Part shown: piece after piece, positions 21,836 to 33,456 of the stretch
Position numbering within the stretch: position 1 is the stretch's first letter
Layout: each line of letters starts with the position of its first letter
Origin: Stropharia rugosoannulata
Taxonomy: Eukaryota; Basidiomycota; Agaricomycetes; Agaricales; Strophariaceae
DNA: 64,000 bases
NCBI GenBank assembly: GCA_028532985.1
Contig: JANCIK010000005.1
Location: 1,184,501 to 1,248,500, forward strand
Direction of reading: 5' to 3'
Notes under the pieces: generated by a model
What the model saw: only the letters and a program-made list of their open reading frames with translations
What the model was told of the DNA's origin: nothing
The model's database searches: none
Program-made: the position numbers and the translations under genes

Positions 21836-22688
21836 ATGACTCAAGTTATCCTTATCACTGGTAACTTCCGTCTTGAATGGATCCTTTCTAGACACTGACA
21901 ATCATTGTTATAGGCAGCAACACCGGCATTGGGTTTGAGCTTGTACGTTTAGCTGCCCAACACAAACATACAGTTTATCTCTCGGGTCGCAATGAGGCAT
22001 CAGTAAAAGCAGCTGCGTAAGCATCCAACGAGGATTGCCATTTTGACCAACGTACTGATGTTATAATGATTATAGAGATGCACTTCATTCAGAAGGTCTC
22101 TCAAACGTCAAGTCCGTAGTACTTGACGTAACAAAACCTGAAACTATTGAAGCAGCCCGTGCCACTATTGAAGCGGCTGAAGGGCACTTGGACGTCCTCG
22201 TAAACAATGCCGCGATTAGTTTGCACGGCCCTCTTGATCGCGAGCCCTCAGCCATCGCCATCGATTCTCTACGCAACATATACGAGACCAATGTCTTTGG
22301 CCAGGTGCAAACTACGACTATTCTCCTACCCCTGCTCAGGAAGGCGGCGTCGATCAATGGCTTCGCTGCCATCACAAATGTGTCAAGCGGACTTGGATCA
22401 AACACCTTTATGGCGCTTCCCAACGCCCCTCACGTCTACTTCGCGTATAGCACAACAAAAGCTGCCTTGAACTCTTACACCATTCATTTGGCATATGAGT
22501 TGGAGAAGGAGGGTATTAAGGTTAATTCTGTGTCGCCTGGACACACGGCGACCCAATTGAATGCATTTATGGAAGGCGGTAAAACACCATTGCAAGCCGC
22601 CAAGGGCTTGCTTCATTTGGTAGTGGTCAAAAAGGACACGCCAACTGCAAAATTCTTTGGACCCGATGGAAACGAGTTCCAATGGTAA
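21836..22688 (+). CDS. short-chain dehydrogenase/reductase (SDR)
   Basis: An NAD(P)-dependent oxidoreductase of the classical SDR fold, probably cytosolic; substrate unknown. Three exons: 21836-21860, 21914-22016, 22076-22688, giving 246 residues, the normal length for classical SDRs. Visible motifs: cofactor-binding TGGSNTGIG (8-16), NNAA (86-89), catalytic Ser within NVSSG (about 146-147) and the YSTTK active site (Tyr167, Lys171), then SPGHTAT as in the usual PG segment. The first exon is only 25 nt and splits the glycine codon. Borders are GTAACT...TAG and GTAAGC...TAG. A decayed copy of its 3' end lies at 20932. It converges with the F-box gene downstream. Confidence 0.9.
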
Positions 22689-23251
22689 AGGTTGACATTG
22701 ACAACGGCTAAAATACGCAAAACATATTTCGGGTTTCTTGCATAAATAAGCGTACTTGTAAAGCAGTATATGTGACTTGAGCACAGCGTTGCGTAATCTA
22801 GCGCCCAGGCTGTTGCTTCAAATTTGGTACCCAGAATTGATGACATACAATTTGTGAAGGCTCTTTTCGAGGCGTTCAGTTGAGCTTATACACTAAATCC
22901 AAGCGATCTAATCTCATCTTGATCGGCTATCAAGGGCCTGGTAAAATGTGTGTGGGAAGTTGTCCCCAGGAAGGGCGGAAACGGCGCTAGTGCGACACCA
23001 GGCTCATTAGAATTTAGTAGGCGTTAAAGAGCGCTCTCATACTACAGATGAGCACGGTGAAAAGTCTCTGTTTAACCCAAACCAACCACTGGGTTAGCTT
23101 TTGGTCTGCGCTTAGTCCATTACTACTAGTCGTCCTATTGCTATGCAGCCAGATGAATTTGCAATTTATAAAGCATCCCAAGGAAATTCGACCTTTACAT
23201 TACGAATCCATTACATGCTTCCCCAACAATCTGGCGGAACTAACTGATTTA

Positions 23252-25080
23252 CTATAATATTACGGTAATTATAGCTTTTACACTATCCATAATGAATGTC
23301 CTCTCCGGTCTTGCCACCGCCTCAACGCTATCGTGTGACTCTCTCCATACCCAACGACCTGGATCGCAGGCGCCTCTTCCTTCTAGTATAACCCCTTTCG
23401 TCCCTCCATTGAACACAACCTTCGACTGGAGAAGTAAAATAGAAAGGGCTTGTACCTGTTCGTCTATCTGCATACTTCGCCGCCGTTTTTACCGCTCTGC
23501 TGCCAAGCACGGGCTACTTCCAATAATGGAAAGAGGCCACACAACATATGCCAGTCGCCCTAGAAAAAGCTCAGTGCTAATCCAACCTCTTTATAATGTG
23601 GGTAACTTACAGGAGCTCTGTTAATGTCTTCTGATACGGTATTAGACTGTGATCTAAAGTCAAGTTCCCTAATTTGAGGCGAAAACACGGCTAGTTCCTC
23701 GAGTTCTCGAATTGAACTACTCGCTGAAAGCCGAAGGCGGGTGATTGATCGCTGCGTTTTCAAGGAATTCAACAGCGCCTTCTTCCAGGGGGAAGGCTGG
23801 GCCACTAAGATGGCGTAGTGTAAATGCGACTGTCCCAGCTCGTCGTCCTCCCATCCGTCGACATTAAAAGGATAGTTCTCTGTCCGTTCCTCAATCATGT
23901 CACCCAGCTCAATTCCATTAAGCGTTTCGAGAACTGGATGAGGACTCTGCAGGATACCAACAGCCTGGTACGACGAGCACTCCAGATAACGCAGATTGGG
24001 CAAGCAGTCTTTTGGCAACCGGTTCGCGAAATTTGACCATTGAAAGGCAGAGGGCGTCATTTTCGACAGCTCTAGCTCCTCGAGTCCGGAATGTTTGGTA
24101 AGAAATTGGGCAAGCGTGGATGCGCGACAGTAGACGCCGTGCAGTCGAAGCGTGCGTAGCTTTGGCCATTTGGCATACATCAGAAACTTGTCGATACTTG
24201 TATTGTTTTCTTCAGAAAGTCCAAAATATAACGTTAAGCTCTATTAATGAAATCGCAGTTGAGTTATCTTGAACGAGCGCCTATGATGATCTCATACATT
24301 CACTGACCTTTAAATCAGGTAGATTATGGAGAAGCATCAGTTCAAGATTTATTGGTATTTTTGATGTATATGGAGCGTCAGAGCATCGATCCGCGCGGAT
24401 AACCAAGGTTGTAAGAGTCGTAATTTGGTAGAACTAATGTTGCAGTACAACATAGGCGTCAGAAATGCACCAGTAAGCGTAAAATTTTAACTCACAGTGC
24501 TAGAGAATAAAATAGAAAGCGGAGCATATGTACTTTCCATCCCACGGTCGTAAAAGTCCACTGTCCGTACTGTACCTAGTTTTTGAAGTACAGACCAAAT
24601 GCTGTCTTCGCCGTGAAGAAATGGCTGTGGTGCGTGGTACCACTTGAACTGTCGCAGACGCTTCATACGTCGCAGGGCAAACACCAGGCTAATTTCTGCC
24701 TTGCGGTATGTGTCCACTAACTTGTCTTCTTCGAGTTGGTACAAGTGAGGTAGTTTTTCTGCAGGCGTGCATTCAGATGGTAGACGCTCCCGAAAGTCGT
24801 GATGAATTAGTGAGTAGTTATAGTGCTGAATATCATTTTCCTGGTCATGCAAAATTGTGAGAGATCGGATATAGGGGGCGCGTAGATCGTCCACGCGGGA
24901 GAGAAGCGCCCAAAGGGTTGGATTATTTAGTCGTGTGCGGATGTCGCGGTATTGAAGATGCCGAGGTACTGTAAGCGCAAACAACGCCTTGCTGCAGAGT
25001 GCAACACTGAGAACGTCCGGTTGTTCGTCGACGTGCTGCAGTATCTGGTCGACGACGTCTAGGGTAAGTGTAATGGCCAT
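23252..25080 (-). CDS. F-box/leucine-rich-repeat-like protein
   Basis: Probable substrate-recruiting subunit of an SCF ubiquitin ligase; target unknown. Five exons on the minus strand: 24496-25080, 24308-24433, 23611-24240, 23476-23559 and 23252-23425, giving 532 residues with all phases zero. The N-terminus (residues about 5-50, LDVVDQILQHVDEQPDVLSVALCSK split by PRHLQYRDIR) resembles fungal F-box-like domains. The middle is Leu-rich with repeat-like spacing (LRTLRLHGVY, LEELELSKM, LRYLECSSY). The C-terminus has WVWRESHD, which is also preserved in the decayed paralogue at 20160 and so supports the last two exons. Such proteins are numerous and fast-evolving in Agaricomycetes. Confidence 0.8.
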
Positions 25081-25572
25081 GGCGTTACAGTGACCAGTAC
25101 AGTTTTCTTCTCCTTAATAACGCACCGCTGCTCGGGCATAGGATCGGTCATATATTCTCTAAATTCTGTTGTGCCATCGACATGTGCCAGTTCCGCATGA
25201 TGAACTTTTTACTGAGGACCGGGGATTGCAATGCCTCGGCGATGATCAAACCTGCTATTATGAAGTTAGATCCTGGGAGAATGACTCGGTGTAGATACAT
25301 ATGCAGATCACGATTGACGGAGCCAACAGCAGGTGCTCCGCTTGTCGTCGGGCGACACAAGTTTGCGCAGCTAACTCATATGTTCAGTAGTAACAAAATA
25401 ATTGATAATGTGGATTTGTACAAGGAGGTATAGTATGTGACAAATATAGAGCTTAGCTGCAATTCTCAAGAATTTCTGGTCAAGCCTGAAATATTGGTTA
25501 GAACAAGTAGTGGGTAGGAAGACCATAATCTAGTACTCACAGAGTGAAAAAAACAAATACGACTGTCAAATT

Positions 25573-26988
25573 TCAAGTATCATCCCAAAAATACGTCTCA
25601 AACTGATTTTCAAGTATGGCGATATCCATCTTCGGGAGCACTCCCCCCGGTGCGGGCTGCATGATTTTTAATAGTAATCGATGGCGCTGCTCAGATGGCC
25701 ATTTCGACACACCGCGTAGATATTCCGTCGATGTGCACCCATAGTCAACGAAACGCCGTATGTACTGCATCATTGGAGGGTTACACTTATCCAGAAAACG
25801 GTAAATGCCCGCAATTCCACTTGTTGACTGTGTCGATGGAGTTTGCGAGGAGCATGAAGAGCTCTGATAGATTGCCTCGCAACTGGAAGGGGTCCTGTAG
25901 ATGTCGACTGCTGTAAGGGATGAAGTCGATGGACTAAGCCCAAACCATGGAGGTGATGTGCAACCTTCGTAATTGGAGGGCTCGGGCCCGGAGATACGAT
26001 ATAAGGTGCCGCTCTCCAGCCTGGATACATTGGAGTGGTGACATGGTACAGACTCCTTGCCGTTTCTGGACAACTGAAAGGCCGCTCCTTGTTCTGCAGA
26101 AGGCGATTGTTTGAGGGACCCGGGGCAATTGACAGAATTGCCATTGTGATTACTCTTCACCCTTTTCCTTGGGGTAAGAAGAATCATGGGTTGAGTCCTT
26201 TTCTCAGCGACCCTACTTAAACTAGAAGCTAAATTTTGAGTAGTTGGCCCATCTCTAATCAGCGATATGTCGAGGGCGGCTGGTGAGAGGTTCTATGAAC
26301 AAAATAAATCAATGCAATTGTAATAAGAGTGTACTGCTTCGAAAGTTGTGCATTTACTCACCATGTCCTGTTTCCTGACTCCCGTGGTGGACTTGTTATG
26401 GCGAAATCTTTTATAATAGTATTGTTGTTTGACTACCCTCAGTGCGAAATAAAGGTGCTTTTCTATGATGTTTCCTTCAAAAATATGCAGAAGCTTTCTT
26501 CGTAGCTGATACATAGATTAGTTGAATGCCATAAGCTAAGAAATAAAATACTGCTATATTCAGTCAACTCACTTCGCCTTCTACTTTGCACAAAAACTTG
26601 TTTACATCCAACACATTTGAAATGAAATGCTTGTCTCGGGCACGAACAATTTCACGCTATGATTTGATAGTTGGTAAGTACAAAAAAAGTGAAAGGTTTG
26701 CCTAATACCTTGATTTTTTCAAAGTTAATGTCTTGTCGATTTGTTTCTACTAGTATCAACTTCTGTAACCCGAGAAACTAAATATTAAACATAAGCTGGT
26801 ATACGTGTACATTAAAATCTAAGCAAAAAAACTAACCGTATACTTCGTTTGACTCGTGAATCCAAATTTGTGAGCGGATGATCTTGAAGCTAGTATAGTT
26901 AAAGTAGAAATATTCTAGGTCATTTCATGTCTTTTAAGGAAGCATAAGATTACTACTCACTCAATAGAAGTCTTGCGATTGGAGGCAT
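25573..26988 (-). CDS. unrecognised six-exon protein
   Basis: Six minus-strand exons join in frame: 26961-26988, 26837-26889, 26709-26777, 26573-26656, 26362-26505 and 25573-26292, for 365 residues. The first 175 residues are basic and helical (for example LQKLILVETNRQDINFEKIK, then LRRKLLHIFEG and YYYKRFRHNK). A Ser/Pro-rich middle follows. A C-terminal block, residues about 290-350, has FLDKCNPPM...FVDYGC...WPSEQRHRLL, a pattern I recall from other Agaricomycete hypothetical proteins. A cluster of basic residues (TPRKRVK) could be a nuclear signal. There is no signal peptide or membrane segment. The function is unknown; a nuclear regulator is only a guess. The first two exons are short and less certain than the rest. 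Confidence 0.6.
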
Positions 26989-27370
26989 ATTTCAAGCTAT
27001 CTTCAGTGCACGGTCATCATACACGGTCATCGCTTAAATAAGGATTGGACTCAGAACAGTGAGGCCGTGGAACAATGCACTCAAAGGTGGGGGATTCGCG
27101 GATTGGTACTGAATTTGACATCCATTGAGCTAACGCCGAAGTTTAATTCCTGCAGATAATGGATTCTTGCGGTATACAAAGCTTAAAGAATGAACATACC
27201 TGTTTGATGTGGTACATGTCCTGTTGTTTGGTATCTTCTTTCAATGTTCTTGCACAATAGATCCGCCATATAGCGTTTGTACTACGGATCGGCGAGTCAA
27301 CGTCAACGTTCAACACCACCGCAGTACAGATTCCCACGATACCCCACTGTTATGTAATACGCTTGAGCTT
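26989..27370. other. intergenic
   Basis: No supported gene; it leads into the Tc1-type MITE. Confidence 0.4.
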
Positions 27371-27372
27371 AC

Positions 27373-27829
27373 AGTGCCTTGCATATTGTTCTGCAGACGG
27401 CCGTCAGGCAAATGTGACTTAAAGTTACGTTCTCACGCCCACGGTACGGCTAAAACAACCCGGGCCGCAGCTTGGCCGTATGGTTGATGATTATTTGATT
27501 GTCGATGAGCGCGACCGTGAAGTAGGGCATCCACCATCCTTGACCTTTTCCGTACGCTAACTTTTTAACCTTGCAATTTCTATGAACTTTATATGGTATG
27601 GCCTGTTGAATGCATAGTTGAAACTGCGGATGGAACCTCCTTAGTATGATCAAGGTCAGTTGTGGTTCACTTTTGGCTAATTCGGCACATTGCCGTTGAA
27701 CTTGCGGAACAGCCGCGGCAACCGTCTCCGTCGCGTCTGACAAACTTGCGACATAACCGTGGGCGTGAGAACGTGACTTTAAGTCACATTCGCCTGACGG
27801 ACGTCTGCAAAACAATATGCAAGGCACTG
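27373..27829. mobile_element. Tc1/mariner-type MITE, 457 bp
   Basis: Inverted terminal repeats of about 75 bp begin CAGTGCCTTGCATATTGTT and continue through GCAGACG...GTCAGGC...TTCTCACGCCCACGGT. They are flanked by TA on both sides (27371-27372, 27830-27831). CAGTGCCTTGCA is a familiar Tc1/mariner terminus. The arms differ by a handful of bases. The 300-bp interior does not encode a transposase. A minus-strand open frame spans the element but has no known motif. Confidence 0.85.
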
Positions 27830-28106
27830 TAAACCTTCAACGTTCGGCGTTCAAACGTTCAATATTCATCATACCTTGATAATACCACACCTCAGCAAAC
27901 ACTGCTTGAGGTCCTGGTCGGTGTTGAATAGCGACTCTGCTTTGCTCCTGAAACGAGTTGCGGCTGGTCAACAGCAAGTGTTTTTTTCAGATCTAGTCCA
28001 AAAAGAAGTCTTCTCCCCTATAACGAATAGTATGGCAAAGTTCAATAAAATTAATATGAATATTACAGAAAATTAGCATGACTACACTACATGACAAGCA
28101 CTTAGA

Positions 28107-30537
28107 TCATTGCCTTAGCATTGGCGACCCCAGGAGGCTCCCCTTGGAAGAAGCTCGCGGACTTTCTACAGGAGCTGAGATGATTGGGGAGTCCTTGAGA
28201 ACAGTCTGGACAATGTTCTCCTGTTGCGCAAGCCAAGTCCCAAAAGAAGGAGATTTGAGCCACCTGCAGCAAAAAATAGTCAAAAGGGAAGAAGTTATGT
28301 TAACTTAAAAGAATGACAATGTCACTTAGAACTATTGATGCGCACCGTTCGTAGAATTGGGTTCGTTTGCTGGTAGATTTGAAAGGCAGAGTTGTTCCGT
28401 GGGCTTTGAGAGATGAGAAGAAATTATCCGAGTTAAATGGTTTTAGCTGGAGACTGCGACTTGTCGATAGCTGTGGAGTTTTAGGAATTGCTGTGTTGGA
28501 TGGATTAGGCGATGGTGTATTAGATTTATATGCAGCAGGAGATGAAAACACGGATATAACAGAGGCAGCAGGAGACGAGAATGATGATGATGACATAGTG
28601 GGGGTATATGCGGATGCTTTGCGAGCCTGATGAACTTCAGATGGAGAGGGTATAAGTGAGTTCAAGTATCGGGCAAGGGGAGCGATCAACTGAGTTGATC
28701 TCGAACAGAAGTGATTTCGAACGGCGAGGGAGGCTTCGATTTCTGCATTGTAGGTAAGTATGTATATAAGTAACAGAAACCCCAAGAACTTACTAGCTCG
28801 CTCGTCGCCAAGTAATGCATGTTCCAATTTCTTGAGTAACACACGGTCTTTCGATATGTACCGCTTATGCGTTCTAGTCTTCCAGCCGGGAGCAGGGCCA
28901 GCGGGTATACCAAGTACAGGAGTTCCCTGCTGAGATGCATTAAAACTACTACGGTACAGTGTGAGATACAAATGAAGCAGAAAAGTGAAGCATTTACGTT
29001 TTTTTCCGACCCAAGCTGAGGACATGAGGCCAATGAGCGCAAGACTTTTCGAAGAATGGATTGGTTACGCCCAGGAGAAGCCCTGCTTTCGGAGGAAGCT
29101 TGTTGACAAGCTCGGCCTGGTGACTGTCTTGCATCGTGAAGTACGGTCGGATATCACCAGCCGTAGGTATCTGGTAAAATCGCCTCAGTGATCTTTTTGA
29201 GAAAGTAGAGTAGTCCGGACGTACAGGTCGAAGAAGATCTCGAAGCCACCAGATTGCTTGACTCGTTTCTGCTGGTGACGCACCAAATATAAGAATAGGT
29301 TCGCAAAGCACCAGACATTCCCAAATTGACCATAAGTTGGAGAGGCAAGCTTCAAAAAGGAGTAGAGGCGGGGGGATGAAGGGGGCCGTTGTGGCCAATA
29401 TGTGTGACCTGGGATTGTATTTTTCGTTGAACGAAGAAGTCCCAGTCACCTGCAAGACATCAATCGACAGAGGTATTTCTACTTGAAGTACTGTGCCTAA
29501 GAAGCCGAGTTCAACGGCTTTACCTGGAGAGGGATCCGGCCTAACTTCACAATGTGAGTGATGCGATAGCCTGACAGTGTGTTCAACGCCTACCATGTCG
29601 CAATATTGTGGCTGGCAGATTCGAGCATGGGGGTCCCGTGCTTATCAAATAGAGGACCGAGAATAGTTGCAAGGGTTGAATAGAGTGCAGGGTACTGATG
29701 CTGGGTTAGTATGACGAGAGACCGTTGGGAGTAGCCTCGTTTCGAAGAAGAATCGCGTCTTTGAATAAAATGCGAAAATCCGTAGATGTATCCATCAACA
29801 GTGGGAGGTCTATGTTCCAAGACTTTTACGTTTTCATGTTCTCGTATACGGAATGAGTGTGTCTGTGAGCCTTGTTCAAATTGCAACGAGTCGGGAAATG
29901 CATAGAAAGCGCTGGATTATATTTAAGTCTTTGTCAATAAACGCAAGTGTAATTAACGTACATGTTCTGCGATTCTGCGGGAAGAAGAGTAAGGGACGGA
30001 TATATTCCTTCGATGACTGGACCGGAGTCCAAGTCAAAGTCGACTATGCCGGTGTCAGCTAGGCAGTCTTGAGACGGATAGCAGCCCCTTACCAACAGCA
30101 ATGCCCATTATCCACCTGCGCATTTTAGAGAAAGTAATATGGTCCTGAGGTAGCGCCTTCATCTCCTCCCGCATTTGGCGCGCACGTTCATTGCTTGGAG
30201 CATTCGCAGGAAGGGAGGTGACACGCGATATTTCGAGAGGTCCATTCGACGATGATGCCACAGAAGGGGATGACAAGGACGTCAGCGGAGAGGTGAATTT
30301 CGTGTTCGTCGGAGTGCTCAGGGAATCTGGACTCGTAGCATCCTTCCCGTGATTGTCGAAGATATGTTCATCGTCAGTAGGCAGGGTCCTGGGCGAAGAG
30401 ACTCCACTGAAAGACGTTGCAGAACTCGCGTGCGAACTGGTAGAAGAAGGAAGGGAGAGGTAAGGACTGAGATCTCCAATGTCTTCCTCGTATTCGGGGC
30501 CCGTCAGGGTGAGATGAGTGGGATGGCGAGGCGCCAT
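28107..30537 (-). CDS. DENND6: DENND6-type DENN-domain protein (Rab GEF)
   Basis: DENN proteins load GTP onto Rab GTPases; animal DENND6 acts on Rab14 in endosomal recycling, and the fungal role is inferred. Eight exons: 30093-30537, 29962-30058, 29594-29911, 29225-29540, 28998-29170, 28794-28945, 28346-28742 and 28107-28263, for 684 residues. A Ser/Thr-rich N-terminal 150 residues precedes the domain. Family landmarks in order: DLDSGPVIEGIYP, AFYAFPDS, SHNIATWPDPSPG, LGFLGTVLQVEIP, GASPAETSQ, DIRPYFTMQDS, LLLGVTNPFFEKSCAHWPH, then KRYISKDRVLLKKL and, after a Ser/Pro-rich insert, FYERWLKSPSFGTWL near the C-terminus. All splice borders are canonical. It shares a 216-bp head-to-head promoter region with the DUF4604 gene. 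Confidence 0.9.
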
Positions 30538-30753
30538 CCTCGTTGTGGTTGTCGATCGACAAGGTTCTAATCAGCGAAGTTGTTGACGAAACCAAATTAG
30601 TATTTACCGGGCTTGTGCCGATTATGGATATGCCGTACCACAACAACTCCTTTCTTCAACCTTTCATACTCCAAGCCGAAGCTTTTCTTAGAGTAGCCCA
30701 ATTACTCAGATAAACAACTAGCTCATCATAATCATACTTCTCTTTAACTCCTA
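30538..30753. promoter_or_regulatory. short shared 5' region of two divergent genes
   Basis: 216 bp separate the start codons of the DENND6-like gene (minus) and the DUF4604 gene (plus). A CT-rich stretch lies just before the plus-strand start. The region must hold both promoters unless transcription starts overlap. Confidence 0.55.
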
Positions 30754-31444
30754 ATGGCCCCACGAGAACCGACTCGCGCTCAACTCTCCTCAAAGCTCGC
30801 CTACCAAGCCAATGTCCCTGCATTCCTCCAGAAGCTACAGAACCGCATGAACGGGGTTCAAGACGAGGACGAGGACGACGAAGATCCAGAGTTTGAATAT
30901 GTTGGAAACGGCCGTGAACCCATCCCCCGCCGTCCCGCTATTCCCGAGCGTCCTGCAGACGACCCAGGCAGCGCGGACGAAGAAGACTTCGCAGACGAGA
31001 AGCCGCAAGTGGTCGTGCTGAAGGAGGGTAAGCATCTCACTGAACGGGAAGCGGAAAATATACGGCGCGCAGGTATGTGCAGTCGCCCTCGGTTCGTCTA
31101 AAGCACCGACTGAACACTGAAAGAACTTGTATGACCGTCTTTACTTGACAGAAAAGGGACTCCCGCCTCTCTCAGATTCTAAAGCCGACAAGAAACCTTC
31201 TGGCTCCGAGAAAGAGCAAGAAAAAGAAGCAAAACCGTCCGGATCCAAGTCGAGCTCGCAGGGGCTTTCGTTTTCTTCTGGAAAATCTGATAAATTCAAG
31301 AGCAACAAGCGGAAGGCAATTGGCCAGCTGGACGAGCTCAAGACAGAGATTGACACCAAATCAAAAGACAAGTCTGCGAAGAAATCTTCGAAGAAACCAA
31401 AGAAAGAGAGCAAAACGTTGCTGTCCTTTGGAGACGATACATAA
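30754..31444 (+). CDS. DUF4604 (KIAA1143-like) protein
   Basis: Two exons (30754-31072, 31152-31444) give a 203-residue, highly charged protein. The N-terminus has the DUF4604 pattern: LAYQANVPAFLQKLQNRM, then an acidic DEDEDDEDPEFEYVG segment and KPQVVVLKEGKHLTEREAE. The second half is Lys/Ser-rich and disordered (SKKPKKESKTLLSFGDD), consistent with a nuclear protein. The molecular role of DUF4604 is not known. The intron is 79 nt with GTATGT...ACAG. The start is the only ATG before the conserved block. Confidence 0.8.
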
Positions 31445-32182
31445 CGTGTGTAACTTCCTGCTCTAACGCCAGCGTAAGTCCAGGAAGATTGAGGGAGAAT
31501 GTGAAAAACAGAGCATCTGTCGTCCTTGAGAGGCCTATTTCACAAAGCAGTGAGTTGGCTATCGTGGCAAGATGTACAACCTTTAAATATGTATGCGCCG
31601 AAATGCCAATGTAGTATTATGATATTATATATGTATGACAACGGAAGAGCAGGTAGAGCGCAAGAAGAAAGCAAACAAGAGTACAACTACACAAAATAAT
31701 CGGGACAGAAACGGGGACAGCACAGCTATCTTGAAAACCTTGAAAAGCAGCTGACGTCCAGTGCACTTGGAGAGTTGAATGTTGAACGGTGACGTTGAAT
31801 ATTCGATGTATTCCATGGATTGTCGTAGTTTCATATCGAATATGTTCAGCGCCCTTTGGGGCCCGTAGGTGCATTTGGTGGTGAGTTACTGGACATAAAT
31901 GCCGGGTTGAAATGTCCTGCAGCGCCCATGCCTCCGCGCCCGCCTTGCATACCGCCTGTTCACATGTCGGCGATCGCGTTGGATACATGTGCCAAACGCA
32001 TACACGATAATCAGAGGAGCGTATGCGACAAGAAATTGCACGGGCAGGAGATTACAGGCGGACGTGGAGACAGGGGAAGGGAAAAACAATAGTAAGCACA
32101 ACATTCGATAGCAAACAAAAACAAAAAATTAAAAAGAACGACTAGGGTGACGCTGGGAGGGATGAAAAAAAAACAAAAGGAA
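31445..32182. other. intergenic between two convergent genes
   Basis: Holds the 3' ends of the DUF4604 gene (plus) and the CPSF6-like gene (minus). I see no additional gene. Confidence 0.5.
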
Positions 32183-33456
32183 CTAAAAATTCGTACCCAT
32201 ACCACCGCCGACCATGCCACCTCGGCCACCCATCATACCCCCGCGGGGACCCTGCGGGATCATACCTCTACCGCCTTGGAAGCCTCCTCGGCCACCCATG
32301 AAATTGCCTCCGGGAGCACCCATGGCGAGGCCCATGTTGCCCATACCCATACCGAGGTTGCCCATACCCATGCCCATGCCCATGGCGGGCAGGCCAACCA
32401 ACCCCATATTAGGCGTACCCATGACGGCACCCATCATTCCCCCGCCACGGCCAACGCCCATGGAGCCTTGATGGCCTCCACGGAAGTTACCACCTCCACG
32501 ACTTGCACCTACAGCAGGGGTTCCCATAGATGGTGTCCGCACATCACGCGCAGGGGGTTCTGTCAGGTACTGAGTTAGGGGGACGAAGGTATACTCAATT
32601 TGCAATGTATCGTACCTTTGGGTAGTGTACGGAACGGATTGCCTTGAGATGAACTTGCGAGAGTCGCACTCGCTCGCCGATTTTGGAAATCACTGTTACG
32701 GTCAGTTGCTAGTAAGGTGGATTGATGCAGAAAAAACATACTTGTTGTCGAACCACTCTTTTAGCGTCGCCGTCGCTTGAGGATCATGGCATTCAATGAA
32801 TGCAATGCTAGAACCACGATTATTAGCTAGGGAAGCAGCACTACGACTCAAAAAATCACTAACCCCTTGCTTTTCCCGTTCACTTTATGCTCAGAGAAAG
32901 TAACATCATTATGATCAATGTTTACGCCGCAATTTAAGGCTACCTGTCGCAGATCTTCATCCGTGGTCCACTGATTTGATCAGATGTATGATAGAGCGTA
33001 TATGTTGTTAAGAATACTTATAAAGTACAGATGACACTTAAGACGCACCCATTGCAAATCCCCAATGTACAAAGCATCATAACCAGGCATGGCTTGCGTT
33101 ACCGAAGCCTGCATATTGATCCCTGCACCGGAGAGGTTACCATTTTGCTGAGGCTTTTGATCTGTGCCACTTGCAGCGCTGACTCGAGAGTTGGGATGGG
33201 GCATGGCAGGCTGCTCCTCATCCCGATCACGCTGCCGCTTTTCGCCTGTCACGGCCTCGACAGTTGTTGTATGGATCTGAACCTTTTCCTCAGGCTTCAT
33301 GTCGTCAAAAGCCTATAACAGCATAAAAAAGCAGGTTAAGCCACATGGGTCGAAGCGCGAGGTGATCGTCAGATGTCCGAAATCCGTCCTAGAATCTCAT
33401 AGGCTGCCCACCTCCTTGACATTATAGTCGTCTTCGTCGTAGATTTGATTGTGCAT
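32183..33456 (-). CDS. CPSF6/CFIm68-like RRM protein
   Basis: Probable subunit of the pre-mRNA cleavage factor I complex, which sets poly(A)-site choice. Six exons: 33412-33456, 33049-33312, 32864-32970, 32742-32807, 32616-32692 and 32183-32559, for 311 residues. One RRM spans residues about 95-175: [10 protein letters not shown] (RNP2-like), [26 protein letters not shown] (RNP1-like), ATLKEWFDN. The N-terminus is acidic ([11 protein letters not shown]), as in CPSF6. The tail is Gly/Met/Arg-rich with RGG-like repeats ([17 protein letters not shown]) instead of the animal Pro-rich/RS region. Other single-RRM hnRNP-like roles are possible. All exon joins are canonical. Confidence 0.8.

Noticed and set aside
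23464..23559. Early stop of the F-box gene at 23464-23466
   Set aside because: Reading through exon 4 gives a stop, but a GTATGC donor at 23475 and a CAG acceptor at 23426 form a 50-nt intron and restore a C-terminal WVWRES block that is also conserved in the decayed paralogue.
28794..29170. Apparent frameshift in the DENND6-like gene at a seven-base T run (28999-29005)
   Set aside because: With a first-guess acceptor the phases did not match, but a TAG acceptor at 28946-28948 joins exon 5 to exon 6 in the correct frame, so no frameshift is needed.
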